Source: Chitinophagaceae bacterium DXS (GTDB lineage Bacteria > Bacteroidota > Bacteroidia > Chitinophagales > Chitinophagaceae). From it: a DNA stretch of 64,000 bases. Positions 8,189 to 18,249 of this stretch are shown here, in pieces. The stretch covers positions 5,004,070 to 5,068,069 of the forward strand of contig CP128386.1 of NCBI GenBank assembly GCA_030345135.1, in the 5' to 3' direction. Numbering within the stretch: the first letter of the stretch is position 1; each line of letters opens with the position of its first letter. The position numbers and the translations under genes are program-made. A model generated the notes under the pieces. It was not told where the DNA came from, made no database searches, and saw only the letters and a list, made by a program, of their open reading frames with translations.

Positions 8189-10229
8189 TCTTCAGGCAAA
8201 TAATACGTTCGTTATAAACATTATTGCCTGTCCACTGGCTATCATAAATGGTCTTTTCTACTGCACTCAGATAGATCTTTCCACAAGGAGTTGTTGCTCC
8301 TGCTGTTGCGAATACATGTGAGCCTGAAGCATTCGAATTGCCTGTCACTGCCGGGCCGCCAAAAGTGCTTACCAGTGCGTAACTCTGAAGATGTGCATCG
8401 TATACAGAATAGGTTGCTGTAATAGGCGCGCCTACTGCATAGTGTGTACAATCTCCTAAGTCGTCAACACTCAGGTGTATGTCAGGCGCAGTGTTATCCA
8501 TTTGAATGTATTTTGTGAATACGCCTGCAACGCCTTCAATTTCCAGTTCAAGCTTCAACAGATCATTTGTTCCGGGAGACCATCTTGCCAGAACGCTTTC
8601 AATGTTGTTATGATATTCCTGGTAAGGATAATAACCTGAAGCGTTGATGCTCACATAATGCGTTTGCACATACTGTGGAGCCGGAGCAAGTGCGGTTGTA
8701 GCAAATGTGTTTGTTAAATAGTATGAAGCGCTTGTAGCTGTATTGGTGACTTTAATACGGTAGTTGTGGCCGAAGAAAGATGGCCCCTGTATAACAATAA
8801 CGCCGCCGAAAGGACTGTGGTTGTACACCCCGATCTGGTTTAAAGCGAATTTAGCGCCAGGTATTGTTAAGCCGGTAGCATTGTTTATCTCGTTAACGGT
8901 TATGCCGCCTACAATACTCATTAAAGGTTCCAGTTCACCGGTGCCGATTCCTGGTCTGATTTGTACGTATGCGTCAACCCTGTTGCCCCAATATTCAAGT
9001 TTATCCGCATCGGTTTTAGAAGGCTCAACATTCCATGAAAGCACCGCACGTATTTTTACAACTTCGGGATTGGCACAGAGTTTTCTGATTGAATTAAAAT
9101 CATATGGCAGCACAGCTGCATAAGACAATCCTCCCGCAGGAATATCAGAAAGGTCGTGCACGTTGATGGATGTGGTGCCCAGATGATGCCAGTTGCAATC
9201 ATTGTTCAGGTCAGCCCAGAATGATACATACTCGTAACTGCCATGTGTGCAAAGATCTCCTGAGTAGCCGCTGGGTCTTTTGATTCTAACGGAAGCAACC
9301 AGTTGTTCAAGATTATAATCGAGGCCAACAGATTCCAGTTGCTCGTAAGAAACATCCGCTTTTGTTTTGAAAAGTTCGTTCAGAATATCCACCCAGTTGA
9401 TGCCGTATTGCTTAAAGCTTTCAATATTCTGCGAGATAATGTTAGAGTCTGTTGTGTCCAGTGATGCTTTTACATGTTGCAAGGCAAAACGGCCAACGGA
9501 CACGGTTCCTTTATACAGGCCTGCAAGCGTACCAATGTCTAGTGGTTGTAAGGCTAGTGTGGATTGTACCTGCTGTAATAATGCATCTCCGCCGGCAAAT
9601 GTTTTTGCGGCATCTGAAAGTGTCAGGTTGGGCTGAATAATGGCTGTCTCAATTAGTTGGGAAAGATCTAATTTTTCAAAAATAATCTTCCGCCTTGGCT
9701 TGATCTGTACGCGATCGTCGAAAGTGTTTCCCCAAATTGAATGGTAGTTGGGTGAGTTGGCTGGTGGAATTTTATTCCATTCAAGAATTGCTCTAACCTT
9801 CGGCAATACATGTACGTTACAAAAATTGGTTTTGGGTGTAATGTTGAGTGAGGCAGAATAAGACAGCGGCTTCTCCGGGTTCTGCCTGCAATCTGTACTC
9901 GTTGGTATGTCGTGCTGGTTTACGCCAGTGTATCCCTGGTCTTCCCAGCCGGCGCCGTAGTCAAGATAGAAACGTACATACGCATGTGAGCCGTTGGTAC
10001 ATAAATTACCCAGGTACCCGTATTCCTGTTTGGTTGCAAAAATAGCTTCCAGTCTCTTTAGATCAGGCTGATAAGATACTGATTTCAATTCCTCGTAAAA
10101 GATGTTTCCGGAATATGCAGCAAGTTTGTCCTTGAATACTTTCACATACTCCAATGTAGAAGGGTGCTCCGAAGCATACAATGCGTTGAAGCCAAGTCTG
10201 AGCTCTTGTAACTCTTTTCTGATTTCCAT
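8184..10229 (-). CDS. Unassigned 681-aa protein with an internal duplication
   Basis: I do not recognise the family. Two homologous blocks are visible at about 60-180 and 305-426. Both contain the same series: a Gly-x-Leu-Cys-Thr-x-Gly-Ser motif (GNLCTNGS / GDLCTHGS), a YVxF strand, a VxxHD(I/L) motif, LSYxAxL, K(V/I)RA(I/V)L(E/S)WN, WGN and V(Q)IxPR/G. The shared Cys pairs suggest a structural disulphide or metal. The C-terminal third (about 470-681) is rich in Ser/Thr/Tyr and beta strands, with a second Cys set (DCTHYAVG, TPCGKIYL, RIICLKK). There is no signal peptide or membrane helix, although the composition looks extracellular. The next gene downstream is the small 85-aa protein. It is a real gene by length and conserved internal repeat; function unknown. 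Confidence 0.75.
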   Translation of the reverse strand: MEIRKELQELRLGFNALYASEHPSTLEYVKVFKDKLAAYSGNIFYEELKSVSYQPDLKRLEAIFATKQEYGYLGNLCTNGSHAYVRFYLDYGAGWEDQGYTGVNQHDIPTSTDCRQNPEKPLSYSASLNITPKTNFCNVHVLPKVRAILEWNKIPPANSPNYHSIWGNTFDDRVQIKPRRKIIFEKLDLSQLIETAIIQPNLTLSDAAKTFAGGDALLQQVQSTLALQPLDIGTLAGLYKGTVSVGRFALQHVKASLDTTDSNIISQNIESFKQYGINWVDILNELFKTKADVSYEQLESVGLDYNLEQLVASVRIKRPSGYSGDLCTHGSYEYVSFWADLNNDCNWHHLGTTSINVHDLSDIPAGGLSYAAVLPYDFNSIRKLCANPEVVKIRAVLSWNVEPSKTDADKLEYWGNRVDAYVQIRPGIGTGELEPLMSIVGGITVNEINNATGLTIPGAKFALNQIGVYNHSPFGGVIVIQGPSFFGHNYRIKVTNTATSASYYLTNTFATTALAPAPQYVQTHYVSINASGYYPYQEYHNNIESVLARWSPGTNDLLKLELEIEGVAGVFTKYIQMDNTAPDIHLSVDDLGDCTHYAVGAPITATYSVYDAHLQSYALVSTFGGPAVTGNSNASGSHVFATAGATTPCGKIYLSAVEKTIYDSQWTGNNVYNERIICLKK

Positions 10230-10495
10230 GGTTTAAAGTTTTTTAGCATGCTGTTTTGTAAGTTAACAGCAAGGCGTTTTTTGCCTACTCTTATCAGGAT
10301 TTTCGGCAAGCTCCTTTGAGTGTATTTATATTTCTGGCTGGTGACTTTGGTTGAAGTCACAGCATTTTCACTGAGTTCATTTCTTTGAAGGATATTTTTG
10401 CATCAACGATTTGATTACAAGAGCGGACACATAGAAATTTTAGTAAGCATGTAAGTATAACCGCGGGGGAGAAAAATGTTACCCCTGGTGGAAGA

Positions 10496-10640
10496 AAGTA
10501 AGACGTGTAAGACAGTAAGACGTGTAAGACAGTAAGATGTGTAAGACAGTAAGATAGTAAGACATGTAAGATGTGTGGCCTGGCGCTGTTCTCTGTGCGC
10601 CTCCGAGTATTCTCCGTGGACCTCTGTGTAACCGTATTTT
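10496..10640. repeat. Family E (TAAGACNNNG) array followed by family A, in gap 10230-10672
   Basis: About 10496-10571 is a run of units of the form GTAAGACAG / TGTAAGAC / AGTAAGATG. From about 10572 to 10640 it changes to family A (CTCTGTGCGCCTCCG, CTCCGTGGACCTCTG). The rest of this 440-bp gap shows no gene. The frames that cross it are translations of the repeats. Confidence 0.75.
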
Positions 10641-10672
10641 TAGATTGTATTGACAATCAGAATAGTCAAGGT

Positions 10673-11995
10673 TTAATAGATCCATTGAAGTCTCCAGATG
10701 AAACTGTTGGTTACTCCAATAAGCCCGTCTTTGTTCAGATTGCTTGCGCCATATCCAAAACTGATGCGCCAGCGTGTTGATGCCCACCAGTTGAGTCCGA
10801 GATACATTTTGTCCAGCAATCCGCCCTGTACATCCCTGCCATTCAGGTTAACCTGGGATATGCGCGCTGCAACTTCCCAGGCGCCTCCTTTGCCAACGGG
10901 TTTTATTCTTCTTGCGTAAGCTGCTTTTTTATCGTATGGGCGTTGTTCGCCACTTATAACCCAGCTGCCTGTAAAGTAATACCCTTTAAACTGCTGCGTG
11001 CCCTTAGGCGTGTTAGCCCATGCATGAACATATTCGCTCAACAAAGAAAAGTTGTCGATGCTCCACAATTGCTCAAAGCCGAAGTTCCATGACCTGGATG
11101 CGGGAAAGTCTTTGGTATCTACATAATACGAAGAAACATTCGATTCATTTCTGCCCTTGTATCTAAGAACGCCGTTCTCTGCTTCAAGATATCTTACACT
11201 TGCGCCAATGTGCACAAATCTGCGTCCGTTATCTTCATAGATCGGTAGCGCAGTAACGCGCGCGGCAAAAGTGTTCGCACTTTCAGAAAAGCTTTGTCCC
11301 TTCATGAACCAGTCGTTGAACAAACCGGCAGATGCTGTCATCCGGTCATTCAAAAATGATTTGTTTAGCCGAAATCCGATGTTACGGTTGACAAAGAAGG
11401 GATTAAGTATGCGTTCCGTTTGAGGCAGGTTGGCCGCATCACCTACCATTTCATATACAAAGGGTTCTTTAATTTTTCCAACTGTCAGATCGCCAAGCAT
11501 ACCCACAGGAATAATAAAATACAGGTCGGTAAAATTCCATTTGTTTTGTGTGCCCGGATCATAGTCAAGTCCATTGTGGCCCGCGCTGATAAAATAATGC
11601 CATGGCCTTTTAAAATTAATATTTCCGCGTATGGAGATTCGCAATGAACGGAGATCACCCTGGTTCTCCTGTTTGCCAACCTGTTGTTTGCTATCGTTAT
11701 CCTGTATAAAAGCACTGTAGTCAATAATAGGTGCAAAGCCAAGCTGGTAAGTAAAGTATTTGTTGCCCCCATTGGTCCAGCCCATGTGCCTTGCATGTAC
11801 AACATCGGGCATAAAATATTTTTTTCCGGTATCGATGAGTACTTGCTTTTGAGAAGAATCAACATTGTCCATGTTTTGGGCGGAAACCTCAAAAACCGAA
11901 AAATAAATTATGCAGACCAGGAGAGATATAAAACGGAATGTGAATGGTGTTATTTCACGTGTATAATTGGATAAGGTTTGAATCATGTAAAACAA
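10673..11995 (-). CDS. Outer-membrane porin, phosphate-selective O/P type
   Basis: Beta-barrel outer-membrane porin of the OprO/OprP-like family; passive uptake, with anions such as phosphate the family-level guess. The 440 residues begin with a signal sequence ending around FEVSAQN. Alternating aromatic strands typical of barrels follow (WHYFISAGHNGLDYDPG, WNFTDLYFIIPVG, ARISQVNLNGRD). The C-terminus ends in an aromatic residue (WRLQWIY), the usual BAM recognition signature. No phosphate transport genes lie nearby, so ion selectivity is inferred only from the family. It is transcribed alone with a candidate promoter about 50 bp upstream. Confidence 0.88.
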   Translation of the reverse strand: MFYMIQTLSNYTREITPFTFRFISLLVCIIYFSVFEVSAQNMDNVDSSQKQVLIDTGKKYFMPDVVHARHMGWTNGGNKYFTYQLGFAPIIDYSAFIQDNDSKQQVGKQENQGDLRSLRISIRGNINFKRPWHYFISAGHNGLDYDPGTQNKWNFTDLYFIIPVGMLGDLTVGKIKEPFVYEMVGDAANLPQTERILNPFFVNRNIGFRLNKSFLNDRMTASAGLFNDWFMKGQSFSESANTFAARVTALPIYEDNGRRFVHIGASVRYLEAENGVLRYKGRNESNVSSYYVDTKDFPASRSWNFGFEQLWSIDNFSLLSEYVHAWANTPKGTQQFKGYYFTGSWVISGEQRPYDKKAAYARRIKPVGKGGAWEVAARISQVNLNGRDVQGGLLDKMYLGLNWWASTRWRISFGYGASNLNKDGLIGVTNSFIWRLQWIY

Positions 11996-12041
11996 ATAAT
12001 ATGTCCAGGTAATCTCTCTTCTGCCGGCCTGTATCGTAACA

Positions 12042-12071
12042 CAAACTATATTTATTTTTCTTTATTTGCAA
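12042..12071 (-). promoter_or_regulatory. Candidate Bacteroidota promoter for the porin gene
   Basis: On the minus strand a TTG (complement of 12069-12071) is followed after 18 bases by TATAGTTTG (complement of 12042-12050). This is one base off the TAnnTTTG -7 consensus. Position about 50-75 bp before the start is suitable. Confidence 0.35.
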
Positions 12072-12091
12072 CAGTCTTTGCCTGAAAGAAA

Positions 12092-12961
12092 CTAACTGCG
12101 ACGAGGGTTTAGAGTAAGCAATATAATTATTCCCGTGACAAGCAACGTTGCATTTACTCCTGTAAAAAGTATGAATTGATCATACGCATTCAGTGACTTA
12201 TCTTCCATAAACTTAAATGCATATTGCCCCCAGTTATTTAGTGCGCCGTGTGCCAGGGATACAATCCAGATGCTTTTCGTTCGTAACCAAAGCCAGTTGA
12301 TAATAAGGCCTGCACCAAATATGCCAAACGGGTGAATTAATACAGTTTGAAATGGAGAGATATCTTTCAAGTAAAGGATTCCGCTAAGCATAAAGGGTAT
12401 GTGCCAAATCGCCCATATTGCAGCGCCCAAAACGATGCCTTTTTTTACCGGGAATCTTTTAAACAATCTTGGCAGCATCCAAGCGCGCCAGCCAATTTCT
12501 TCAAAAAACGCAAGTGTGGATACGATCATCAAGCCAACCGCTGCATTTGTTGCTATTTTAAATACCAATTGTGTGTATGTCAGAACGCCCCAGCCGACTT
12601 TTTCCGGTGCGTTATAAAAGCCGTTTTTGTCCGGTGTCAACCATGCCTGCCATGGGAGCCGGCCGTTATGTAAATATGCCGTCAAAGGAATACAAGCGAC
12701 GTGTATGACTGCGGGAATTAAAAATATGGCAATGAGGATCCAGCCTATAGATATTTTTTTCTTTCTGCCAGGTAGGGATACCGGTTCTCTATATGTAAAT
12801 GTCATTGCCAATACTGCGCCCGCGGGAATGATCATTGACAGGTATCCCATCCATATAAATGTACTTTCATGTCCGCCGGTAAATCCTATAAACAAGGATA
12901 ATACTATACTTAACGAAAAAGTAATCACAATGTAAGCTCCTAAATGGTCGTTTTCTTTCAT
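12092..12961 (-). CDS. CPBP-family intramembrane glutamic protease (CAAX-like)
   Basis: Polytopic inner-membrane protein of the CPBP/Abi family, whose members cleave membrane or prenylated substrates. The catalytic motif EEIGWR gives E154, E155 and R159. A second motif, WHIPF, gives H187 within the family HxxxF pattern, and a third conserved His lies in SLAHGALNN. About seven or eight hydrophobic helices surround these. 289 aa is normal for the family. It stands alone on the minus strand. The target is unknown; homologues include bacteriocin-immunity and protein-processing members, and nothing nearby chooses between them. Confidence 0.88.
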   Translation of the reverse strand: MKENDHLGAYIVITFSLSIVLSLFIGFTGGHESTFIWMGYLSMIIPAGAVLAMTFTYREPVSLPGRKKKISIGWILIAIFLIPAVIHVACIPLTAYLHNGRLPWQAWLTPDKNGFYNAPEKVGWGVLTYTQLVFKIATNAAVGLMIVSTLAFFEEIGWRAWMLPRLFKRFPVKKGIVLGAAIWAIWHIPFMLSGILYLKDISPFQTVLIHPFGIFGAGLIINWLWLRTKSIWIVSLAHGALNNWGQYAFKFMEDKSLNAYDQFILFTGVNATLLVTGIIILLTLNPRRS

Positions 12962-13181
12962 TGCATAAAGGCTGGTGCGTTAACTATAGGTGTATGGAGT
13001 TTATAACGGCATAAGGCATGACCCTATAATGATAATAAAAAGTAAGAAGGTTTGCAAGGCTTGAAAGATGCCGGTTGTCAGTAAAGCGTTGCCAATTCAA
13101 TGTCGTAGTCAAGGGTTGTCAATATCAAGCGCTCATAAAATATCGCGATCAGATCAATATTCGGGAGACGTTTCCTGTCGC

Positions 13182-13426
13182 GCCAATGACAGATTTGGGT
13201 GTTGTGATTTTTTTCATTGCCGTTCCGCCTGCCCGATCAGTTCAGGCGGGCTTTAGCGAACGGAACATAAGGCTAACTTGAATATGGCTTTAGCCACACG
13301 TTATGATGTTGGGCTAAAGCCATGTTTAAATTCAATCACTATCCGTCGGTTAAAACCGACGGCAATGAATGAAAATCAACCACCTCCATAAACTGATTTG
13401 TCATTTGATTTTTGATTGTGGTTAAC
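13182..13426 (+). repeat. Composite palindromic element, copy 1 (about 245 bp)
   Basis: Begins with GCCAATGACA and ends with GATTGTGGTTAAC. Between them are three palindromic blocks: a hairpin starting CATTGCCGT, a GGCTTTAGCC / GGGCTAAAGCC pair, and a hairpin CCGTCGGTTAAAACCGACGG followed by CAATGAA. The same order and both ends occur in reverse orientation at 48437-48654. Copy 1 carries an extra GC-rich hairpin at 13225-13250. The rest of the 12962-13712 gap shows no gene; a small GGGAGACATCTCCC palindrome lies around 13545. Confidence 0.8.
13225..13250. repeat. Small GC-rich hairpin nested in the composite element
   Basis: CCGCCTG and CAGGCGG pair around an 11-base loop. Taking this block out restores a clean stem CCGTTC-TTTAGC-GAACGG like the matching stem in the second element copy, so it looks like a later insertion. 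Confidence 0.6.
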
Positions 13427-13712
13427 TAAATCCCCAGTCTAGGTGACAATGCGGTTACAGACTTCTTTATTATTATGTGCCAGCTATTAGGGCTGCTATG
13501 ATTACTTTTTCTGATAAGCAAGGATCATCATGTATTCGACGAAGGGAGACATCTCCCAAAGTTGACGATGTATGTTTAACTAAATGACATTGAGTTGACA
13601 AATACTCAATTTTTAATGAACCAGAGCGGGGTTAAAACCGTTATATGTTGTATTCCTCCAATTGATACATCATGACAATTCGCTCCTTCGATAACTCTTT
13701 AAAAGATTATTT

Positions 13713-14282
13713 ATGCAGAATTTCTTACAGCACATAAAATCCCGCGTGATTGCAGGCGTCATTTTCCTGATACCTGTATTTGTAATAATAATGATCGTGC
13801 AAAAATTGTGGAAGATCCTTTCCGGAAGCGGTCATTATGTGGCAAATATGCTTGGATTCAAACCCATATTTGGTAATAGTTCGGCCCAGATAGCAACCGG
13901 GTTACTACTGATATTGCTTTTTTATTTTTTTGGATGGCTTGTTAGATTCAGCATTTTAAACAGGTGGCGCGATTGGGTTGAAAATGCACTGCTGCAATAT
14001 ATACCGGGATACCTGACCTATAGGGCGCAGTTACAGGAAAAGATCAGTCCTACCGAAGATCCCCGTCAACCTGTTTTAATCGACACTTTAATGGGGAAGC
14101 GCCCGGGGCTTTTAATTGAGGAGTTGCCGAATGAGATGATAGTTTTCCTCCCGAATTCCCCCGATACCAATAATGGGGAAGTGCTGTTTGTTGAAAAAAT
14201 TAAAGTGACCAAACTTGACATAAAGGCGCCGGTGTTTATGAAGAACATGCAGAAGTTTGGAAAAGGATTGATAGGGAAATAA
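13713..14282 (+). CDS. DUF502 family membrane protein
   Basis: A 189-residue inner-membrane protein of the DUF502 family (Pfam PF04367); molecular function unknown. Two transmembrane segments are visible, at about 12-32 (VIAGVIFLIPVFVIIMIVQ) and 60-80 (IATGLLLILLFYFFGWLVRF). A soluble beta-rich part follows with the motifs GKRPGLLIEELPNEMIVFLP and GEVLFVEKIKVTKLD. The length is normal for the family. It is transcribed alone; a TTGACA sequence lies about 120 bp upstream, but no convincing -7 box goes with it. Confidence 0.85.
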   Translation: MQNFLQHIKSRVIAGVIFLIPVFVIIMIVQKLWKILSGSGHYVANMLGFKPIFGNSSAQIATGLLLILLFYFFGWLVRFSILNRWRDWVENALLQYIPGYLTYRAQLQEKISPTEDPRQPVLIDTLMGKRPGLLIEELPNEMIVFLPNSPDTNNGEVLFVEKIKVTKLDIKAPVFMKNMQKFGKGLIGK

Positions 14283-14398
14283 AGTAAGAATTGCCAGGCT
14301 TGCCCATTTAAATACATTTCAAAATTAAAGCTGACGCCAAAATCTAAATCCCCCGGACAGTCGTGTCTTTTGATGATGCCAGGGGATTTTTGATTGGT

Positions 14399-17300
14399 TT
14401 ATTTTTTCGCTGTCGTCAAGCCACCGTCCGTTGTTTTTTGTATGAGTTTTACGGGGCCCAATAAACCGGAAGGAAGCAACGGTGATCCTGACTGGTAGAA
14501 AGGCATGGTTGTGTAAGTAATTTTATTAATAACACCCGGCTGCTGATCGCCAATCAAACGGTTTACCCAAAGATTGGTGACCTTTACTTCAACTGTATTG
14601 TTCCCGGTTTTAAGTGCGCTTGTCACATTAACGCAGAATGGGTGTTTCCATACAATGCCTAAAGACTTTCCGTTTACAATCACTTCAGCCATATTCTTCA
14701 CTTCACCAAGATCCAGCCATATCTGTGCGTTTTTTGAGAACCATTGTGCAGACGCATTGATTGTTTTGGTGTAAGTACCGGTTCCTGAGAAATATTTTAC
14801 ACCGTTATCCTGGTTGTCAGTCCACGAAGACAAAGTATTCACATTTACAGAGGTAGGCGCTCCGCGATCTTTTTGGAAACTGATGTTCCATGATTCGTTT
14901 ATAGCCACTAATTCTTTTTCAGCTACAGAAGGCAGCGTGCGAGTGTTTGTTGCTGCTTTATCTTTAAATACTACAAATACAGCATCGTTGGGTTCCAGAT
15001 GTAGTTTTGTTTTTGTCGTGCCATTTGCTATATTATAAGGCAGTGCTTCTTTCTCGCCTGTTTCAGCGTGCCAGAGTTCCGGAACTTTTCCTTCCATGCG
15101 GAAACTGATATCAAAGTCTTCTGTTCTGTCTGTGCGATTGTTGATCCAGTAAATATCGCGGTCGCTGGCTTTGCGATGTACATATAGAAGCCTGGAAGTT
15201 TGCTGAGGTTTGTTGTAAGTTACATCCGGCACAATGTTCAATGCAGTTAGTGTTTCGCTTACTGTTTTGTTGGCTATTACCCTGCTGTTGCCCGATCCCC
15301 AGATTGCTTGCACCAAAGATTTAAATTCATCGGGGCTGTCCTTTAAGCCGGTAACGGACTCCGGTACTATGCCGCTGATCGTTGCCCCGGCTTTTACCAG
15401 CTCGTTTATTTTCTTTAATACCGGTAATGACATTTGTCTTGCATTGCTATCTAACACAAGCACACGATAGTTCATACCGCTTGGTGTAACCAGTCTGCCA
15501 TCTTTTACCGATAGCAGGTTGATGAGTGCATCTGCATTGATAAAGTCAAAATTATAACCTTCGGGAATTGCAGGTAACTTCTTTCCAAATAAGGCTGTAA
15601 TGTTATTGTCTTCTCCGTAGTAATAAATGAGGTCAGCCACAAACTTGCCCTGCTGCAACATATAGCAACTGCGTGCAAGGTAGTTGGTCCATGCAATTGC
15701 CTGTTCGGCCCATGTTTCATGGCGGTTAAACCATTGGCCGAATGGTCCGAGTCCCAGGCCGGGTATTTTATTATCAACCGGTTGGTGAACGGAAGTATGA
15801 ATGACAAACCTGTTCAGTCCGCTTGCAAGTTCAAGGTCGGCTGTTGGCTTTAACTTGTCCGGTGAGTATGACCATGCTGAACCGCCAATGCCCAATGCTG
15901 TAAGTGATTCCGCCGCAACCAGGTTTTGTCCGTAAATATGTGCTACAGATGCTGACTCGCGAATATCCGCTTCGTGCATCGTCTGTCCGCCGCCAATAGC
16001 GCCGGGCATCCATATGGCAGACATGGGTACGGCGGCACTACGTTTAATATCCATTCCGTCAGCAATAAGTGCCCGGCCGCTTTCATGCGATTCGGAGTAG
16101 CGCTTCATTCCATATTGCTGCAGAAGATCAGTTAGCTGATCGTAGTGATTGGAAGCAACGAGATCGCTTAATGTTTTTCTAAAATCCCACAGAAATTTTT
16201 CACTTGCTTCTGCGCTTTTGACTATGTGCCCTGTTAATACAGGCATCCAGGGCAACATGCTATAACCGCGTCTTGTCTCAAACTCCTGCAACATGTTTGC
16301 TGTCCAGTTTTGAGATCCTGCTTCCCAGCTGTCGGTTACCATATATTGTAAGCCTCCATTGTTGCCCATTAAACCATTCGTTGCATTTTTATATTGATCA
16401 AGATAGTTGGTGAAGTAGTTTTTTACAGCTGTGCGATCAAGCTTGTCAACTTCTAAGCCCGTTGCCCCGGGAGACGCAGGATGGTTGGTAATGCCCATCA
16501 ACGAATATCCAAAACGAACAATGTTCCAATTCCCTGCAGGTGCGGTCCAGTTCAACACGCCGTCTGCATTCATCTTTGAGGTAATATCAATCACATCACC
16601 TGCTGCAATCGCATCAGTATTATCGCTTGCATTTGTCAATTGAGCATTGAGATTTGGTGCGGGAGAAAAAGCATCCTTCTCTTCAAACATATTTATACGT
16701 GTTGCTGTATGCAATACCACTTCCGCAATGTCTGTCCCCGCCGGTGGTTTGGGCGGTTCAGCTTTATTACCAAGCATTGCGCCAAAATTCATAGGAGGTG
16801 GCGGATTCTTAACTGTTACGCGAAAATACTTTGCAGTAGTTGTTGGTATGGCAACGGTTTGTTGCAAAACATTGCCTGCCGGTATGTAGCAGATCCATTT
16901 AAAATTAGTGCCATCGTCGCTTGCTTCAAGGCTGCGTGTATCTTTAAAATCGCCAAACATACCGAAAGGCCCTTTATTGCCGCCACCAACCATGGTGACT
17001 GCTTTTATAGTTTGCGGTTGTGCAAATGCGAATTGGATCCACGCAAACCCTTTGGATGTGTCAGCAGGCAAAAGATTTGCGGTTGTTAGATCTCCGTCTG
17101 TTAATTGTGATAACTCAAAATGTCCCGCACTTGAAGTGACCGTTGGTTTTAGCTCCATCAGCGTCTTATCATTATCAGGAAGCTTATAGGCAATGACTGC
17201 TATTTCTTTATAGAAAACCGGAGGTTCTGTTGCCGGGCCGCCAAGACTCAATTCTTCCTTCATATGCAGGTTTTGAAAAGGGCCGGTAACGGACGGTGGC

Positions 17301-17776
17301 TTTGCTAAAGCAATGGTGGAAGATCCGCCTTGTACTCTTGTTTCGCTCCACACAATTTTCTTCATGCCGTCCTCAGGCTTAACCCATGGGCCGCCACTTT
17401 CACTCCAGCCGGGCGAACCGGCAATGGCCATTTCAAGATGTAATGAATCGGCAAGTTGTGCAGTAAAGTGAAATGCATCTTTCCACTCTGGTGTCATATA
17501 GGTCAATCTTTTTTCAACGATCTGGGGTGTGTTAAGCGAGGCATCAAAATTTTGAAATCCACCAATGCCCGCGCGGTGCATCCATTCAAGATCTTTCCGT
17601 ATGCCATCCTTCGTGACATTGCCATTCATCCAGTGCCACCAAACCCTCGGCTTCGCTGCATTTGGCGGCGAGCTGAAATTTGCATACATCGTATCACCTG
17701 AAGTCTTATTTGTTTTTTGGGAAAACACTGACAAGCATGCCAGCAGAGCTGCTGAGAAAACGATCGGGCGTTTCAT
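14399..17776 (-). CDS. Alpha-L-rhamnosidase-type glycosyl hydrolase (GH106-like)
   Basis: Secreted, probably periplasmic hydrolase releasing L-rhamnose from plant glycans or glycosides. The 1125-residue protein begins with a signal peptide (MKRPIVFSAALLACLSVFSQ). The GH106-type N-terminal motif PRVWWHWMNGNVTKDGIRKD comes next, then GIGGFQNFDAS and SPGWSESGGPWV. A middle insert resembles a beta-sandwich carbohydrate-binding fold (about 200-360), and a Gly-rich stretch of active-site strands follows (SDRDIYWINNRTD near 890). The C-terminal jelly-roll module contains VIVNGKSLGIVWKHPF. Length fits the family (about 1000-1150). No transporter or regulator is adjacent. Substrate beyond rhamnose linkage cannot be specified. 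Confidence 0.88.
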   Translation of the reverse strand: MKRPIVFSAALLACLSVFSQKTNKTSGDTMYANFSSPPNAAKPRVWWHWMNGNVTKDGIRKDLEWMHRAGIGGFQNFDASLNTPQIVEKRLTYMTPEWKDAFHFTAQLADSLHLEMAIAGSPGWSESGGPWVKPEDGMKKIVWSETRVQGGSSTIALAKPPSVTGPFQNLHMKEELSLGGPATEPPVFYKEIAVIAYKLPDNDKTLMELKPTVTSSAGHFELSQLTDGDLTTANLLPADTSKGFAWIQFAFAQPQTIKAVTMVGGGNKGPFGMFGDFKDTRSLEASDDGTNFKWICYIPAGNVLQQTVAIPTTTAKYFRVTVKNPPPPMNFGAMLGNKAEPPKPPAGTDIAEVVLHTATRINMFEEKDAFSPAPNLNAQLTNASDNTDAIAAGDVIDITSKMNADGVLNWTAPAGNWNIVRFGYSLMGITNHPASPGATGLEVDKLDRTAVKNYFTNYLDQYKNATNGLMGNNGGLQYMVTDSWEAGSQNWTANMLQEFETRRGYSMLPWMPVLTGHIVKSAEASEKFLWDFRKTLSDLVASNHYDQLTDLLQQYGMKRYSESHESGRALIADGMDIKRSAAVPMSAIWMPGAIGGGQTMHEADIRESASVAHIYGQNLVAAESLTALGIGGSAWSYSPDKLKPTADLELASGLNRFVIHTSVHQPVDNKIPGLGLGPFGQWFNRHETWAEQAIAWTNYLARSCYMLQQGKFVADLIYYYGEDNNITALFGKKLPAIPEGYNFDFINADALINLLSVKDGRLVTPSGMNYRVLVLDSNARQMSLPVLKKINELVKAGATISGIVPESVTGLKDSPDEFKSLVQAIWGSGNSRVIANKTVSETLTALNIVPDVTYNKPQQTSRLLYVHRKASDRDIYWINNRTDRTEDFDISFRMEGKVPELWHAETGEKEALPYNIANGTTKTKLHLEPNDAVFVVFKDKAATNTRTLPSVAEKELVAINESWNISFQKDRGAPTSVNVNTLSSWTDNQDNGVKYFSGTGTYTKTINASAQWFSKNAQIWLDLGEVKNMAEVIVNGKSLGIVWKHPFCVNVTSALKTGNNTVEVKVTNLWVNRLIGDQQPGVINKITYTTMPFYQSGSPLLPSGLLGPVKLIQKTTDGGLTTAKK

Positions 17777-17974
17777 TTTGGCAAGTTTTAGTAACTAAAT
17801 CTAACAACAGGTTGTTGTAAAACCGTCATGAGCCGTCATGGTAGGAGAGAAGCTAATTGTGAAAAGGTTTGTGATCGCTACAAGCCATAAAGTAAAAGTG
17901 CGAATCGTGGAGGCTTCGCAGAGCAGCTCTGCTGAATTTATAAGTGCATAGGCTTAGTCCGTCGCCTCTGGCAA

Positions 17975-18091
17975 CTTTCTTTTTCCGTTCTTTTGGCTTG
18001 ATCCAAAGGACCCCCCGCCCGAATGATTACAGATCGGGCAGGAAAAGATCAAGACAAACATCCGCCCGGATGATTCCGTTCGGACAGGCGG
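17975..18091 (+). repeat. Dispersed 120-bp element, copy 1, with two nested hairpins
   Basis: Contains TTCTTTTGGCTTGATCCAAA and GGAAAAGATCAAGACAAACA, with a GC-rich hairpin after each (18014-18042 and 18062-18091). The whole arrangement recurs in reverse orientation at 31626-31744. The 17777-18527 gap otherwise holds repeat families F and G and no gene. Confidence 0.78.
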
Positions 18092-18249
18092 ATGCCTCCG
18101 TTCCCAAAGTACTGCGTGGACCGCCCGCGCCTCTCCAAAGTGCATCTTTGTTCTGTTTGCTTATCAGGTTCTACCCATCTATTTTAAAAGTTATATTGTC
18201 TAACCCCTTCTGTCGCCTGAAGTCAAAGTGTTGTTGGTCGATATCAATT

